Origin: WTFY01 sp965203725
Lineage (GTDB): Bacteria; Pseudomonadota; Gammaproteobacteria; UBA4575
Length of the DNA stretch: 64,000 nucleotides
Direction of reading: 5' to 3'
NCBI GenBank assembly: GCA_965203725.1
Contig: CBDBDH010000002.1
Location: forward strand, 620,001-684,000
In this document: piece by piece, positions 62,147 to 64,000 of the stretch
Numbering within the stretch: position 1 is the stretch's first letter
How the letters are laid out: each line of letters starts with the position of its first letter
Notes under the pieces: model-generated
What the model was told of the DNA's origin: nothing
The model's database searches: none
The model's input: only the letters and a program-made list of their open reading frames with translations
Translations under genes and position numbers: made by a program

Positions 62147-62500
62147 ATGACAAACAAGGTTTCAAGACTGCGAAGGGCGCGCAAGACGCGCGGCAAGATT
62201 GCCGAGCTGAAGGTACATCGCCTGTGCGTGCACCGTACGCTCAGACACACCTATGCCCAGGTGATTTCGCCGGATGCGGGGACCACCGTGGCGTGTGCCT
62301 CCTCCCTGGAAGCCGAGTTGCGCAAGGCCGTCAAGCATACCGGCAACATCGAAGCTGCCAAGAAGGTCGGCGAGACGGTGGCCAAGCGTGCGAAGGAGAA
62401 AGGGGTGGTGGACGTCGCTTTCGACCGTTCGGGGTTCAGATACCACGGCCGCGTCAAGGCCCTGGCGGATGCCGCGCGCGAAGCCGGGTTAAATTTTTAA
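62147..62500 (+). CDS. rplR: 50S ribosomal protein L18
   Basis: 117 residues, standard length. RLCVHRTLRHTYAQVISP, FDRSGFRYHGRVKALADAARE-like ending. Binds 5S rRNA with L5. Confidence 0.97.
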   Translation: MTNKVSRLRRARKTRGKIAELKVHRLCVHRTLRHTYAQVISPDAGTTVACASSLEAELRKAVKHTGNIEAAKKVGETVAKRAKEKGVVDVAFDRSGFRYHGRVKALADAAREAGLNF

Positions 62501-62521
62501 ACAGAAGGTACGTATATTGCG

Positions 62522-63028
62522 ATGGTAGCGAAAGAACCAGCTAGGATTCCTGATGGCCTTGAAGAACGACTGATTGCAGTCAACCGGGTTGCCAAGGTGG
62601 TCAAAGGTGGACGTCAGTTCGGCTTTACCGCACTGACCGTGGTCGGCGATGGCAACGGCAAGGTGGGCATCGGCTACGGCAAGGCCCGGGAAGTGCCCCT
62701 GGCGATTCGCAAGGCGATGGAAAAAGCGCGCAAGGAGATGAAACAGGTACCGCTCAAGGACGGCACACTGCATTACCCCGTGGTGGGGCGCCATGGCGCT
62801 GCGAAAGTCTTCATGCAGCCGGCCTCCGTGGGTACCAGTATCATTGCCGGCGGGGCCATGCGAGCCGTATTTGAAGTCGTCGGCATCAAGAACATCCTGT
62901 CGAAATGCATCGGTTCCAAGAACCCGATCAACGTGGTGCAGGCGACCGTCAATGCGCTGAGCAGCATGCAGGAGCCGGACTATATCGCCGCAAAACGTGG
63001 CAAGACTATCGAAGAGGTATTGTCCTGA
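62522..63028 (+). CDS. rpsE: 30S ribosomal protein S5
   Basis: 168 residues. GRQFGFTALTVVGDGNGKVG (32-51) and GGAMRAVFEVVGIKNILSKC are typical. The spectinomycin loop region near residues 20-30 (AVNRVAKVVKGG) looks wild type. Maintains decoding fidelity at the mRNA entry. Confidence 0.97.
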   Translation: MVAKEPARIPDGLEERLIAVNRVAKVVKGGRQFGFTALTVVGDGNGKVGIGYGKAREVPLAIRKAMEKARKEMKQVPLKDGTLHYPVVGRHGAAKVFMQPASVGTSIIAGGAMRAVFEVVGIKNILSKCIGSKNPINVVQATVNALSSMQEPDYIAAKRGKTIEEVLS

Positions 63029-63047
63029 CCGACGGTGAGACCGGATC

Positions 63048-63230
63048 ATGAGCAAGCAACTGAAAGTGACACTGACCAAGAGCCTGAATGGCAGGCTTGC
63101 CGCACACAAGGCGTGCGCGCGCGGGCTGGGGATCCGGCGGATTCACAACCCGGTCACCGTCGCCGATACCCCGGAGAACCGGGGCATGATCCGCAAGATC
63201 GATTACATGCTCCAGGTGGAGGAAGCCTGA
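63048..63230 (+). CDS. rpmD: 50S ribosomal protein L30
   Basis: 60 residues. KVTLTKSLNGRLAAHKACARGLGIRR signature pattern (split: KVTLTKSLNGR, then HKACARGLGIRRI). Small globular protein on the 50S surface. 11 bp before rplO. Confidence 0.95.
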   Translation: MSKQLKVTLTKSLNGRLAAHKACARGLGIRRIHNPVTVADTPENRGMIRKIDYMLQVEEA

Positions 63231-63241
63231 GGGCGAAGCAC

Positions 63242-63676
63242 ATGAAACTGAACGATCTGAAACCTGCACCAGGCAGCCGAATTGAGCGCAAGCGCGTTGG
63301 GCGCGGCATCGGTTCCGGGTATGGGAAAACCGGAGGGCGGGGACACAAGGGCCAGCATTCGCGATCGGGCGGTTACCACAAGGTGGGATTTGAGGGCGGC
63401 CAGATGCCGTTGCAGCGACGCCTGCCCAAGATCGGGTTTCGCTCGCGCAAGTCCGCGCAGACGGCCGTGCTACGCCTGCATGAGCTGGCCTCGATGGATT
63501 CCGGGGTGGTGGATATCGATGCATTGAAGAAAGCCGGGCTGGTGCATGCTGCGGCCAAGCGCGTCAAGGTGATTTTGTCCGGGAAGATCGAGGCCGCGGT
63601 GAAGACCAGGGGCCTGGTGTTCACGGCGGGCGCCAAAAAGGCCGTTGAAGCCGCCGGCGGGAGCATCCAGGACTGA
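63242..63676 (+). CDS. rplO: 50S ribosomal protein L15
   Basis: 144 residues from the ATG at 63242 (MKLNDLKPAPGSRIERKRVG). Gly-rich basic N-terminus GYGKTGGRGHKGQHSRSGG that threads into 23S rRNA. The stop overlaps secY's ATG by one base. Confidence 0.97.
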   Translation: MKLNDLKPAPGSRIERKRVGRGIGSGYGKTGGRGHKGQHSRSGGYHKVGFEGGQMPLQRRLPKIGFRSRKSAQTAVLRLHELASMDSGVVDIDALKKAGLVHAAAKRVKVILSGKIEAAVKTRGLVFTAGAKKAVEAAGGSIQD

Positions 63677-64000
63677 TGGCACGTTCAGGTGCAAACGCGG
63701 TGGGCGGGCTTGCCGGGCTGGGCCAGGTCAGCGAACTTCGAAAGCGTATAGTTTTCGTGCTGGTGGCCCTGGTGGTGTACCGCATCGGCACGTTCATCCC
63801 CGTTCCGGGGATCGATCCGGGGGCGATGGCGCGGTTTTTCGAACAGCAGAGCAGCACCATACTCGGCATGTTCAACATGTTTTCCGGGGGCGCACTGGAG
63901 CGCTTGAGCATTTTTGCGCTCGGCATCATGCCGTACATCTCCGCGTCCATCATCATGCAGTTGATGAGTGCCGTGGTGCCTTCGCTGAAGGAACTCAAGA
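63676..64000 (+). CDS. secY: Preprotein translocase subunit SecY, N-terminal part
   Basis: 108 codons before the window ends. MARSGANAVGGLAGLGQ cytoplasmic start, TM1 (about 23-40, IVFVLVALVVYRIGTFIP), plug-region GALERLSIFALGIMPYISAS and the start of TM2 with IIMQLMS. Forms the channel with SecE (38335) and SecG. Usual last-but-one gene of the spc operon. Confidence 0.96.
   Translation, partial: MARSGANAVGGLAGLGQVSELRKRIVFVLVALVVYRIGTFIPVPGIDPGAMARFFEQQSSTILGMFNMFSGGALERLSIFALGIMPYISASIIMQLMSAVVPSLKELK

Overview
The window is a chromosomal segment of a gammaproteobacterium, probably Chromatiales/Ectothiorhodospiraceae-like (an inference from gene order and protein similarity by eye). The right 26 kb is the canonical translation/transcription cluster secE-nusG-rplKAJL-rpoBC-rpsLG-fusA-tuf-rpsJ-rplCDWB-rpsS-rplV-rpsC-rplP-rpmC-rpsQ-rplNXE-rpsNH-rplFR-rpsE-rpmD-rplO-secY. 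It is GC-rich and uninterrupted, and the window ends inside secY. The left edge holds the 5' part of glnS, then birA and coaX, and the start of a tRNA cluster.

Region 1 (1-3.4 kb): glnS (partial, minus strand), birA without its DNA-binding domain, coaX and tRNA-Thr(UGU). Region 2 (3.4-7.6 kb): a HIRAN / J-domain / SagB-type oxidoreductase cassette on the minus strand, bracketed by inverted, internally duplicated repeats that look like insertion-sequence ends, followed by a putative lipoprotein. It splits tRNA-Thr(UGU) from tRNA-Tyr, tRNA-Gly and tRNA-Thr(GGU).

Region 3 (8.07-37.17 kb): an AT-richer genomic island inserted at the 3' end of tRNA-Thr(GGU). Pieces of the tRNA 3' end recur at 32547 and 37154, which suggests two elements stacked in tandem. 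One has an apparently intact tyrosine recombinase (20553), the other a decayed recombinase of the same family (32580). The cargo is dominated by genes of anti-phage or conflict type: a TIR protein, a DUF262/DUF1524 (GmrSD-like) restriction protein, DUF2971 and uracil-DNA-glycosylase-like proteins, an XRE regulator with a DUF4258-like toxin and a 48-residue membrane peptide, a type I restriction-modification operon, an OLD-family nuclease and a three-gene ABC-3C system. Several gene remnants lie between them.

The most unusual locus is the type I R-M operon (21526-30059): hsdM, a phosphoribosyltransferase-like gene, an hsdS whose N-terminus carries a NADAR (ADP-ribose-processing-type) domain, an internally shortened AlbA_2-like ORF, and hsdR. 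The overlaps and short gaps indicate one transcription unit, joining DNA restriction to two nucleotide/ADP-ribose-type domains.

Region 4 (37.2-38.3 kb): a CbbY-like HAD phosphatase and tRNA-Trp. In many relatives a tuf copy sits between tRNA-Thr and tRNA-Trp; here it is absent and the island occupies that interval. The only tuf in the window is the one after fusA.
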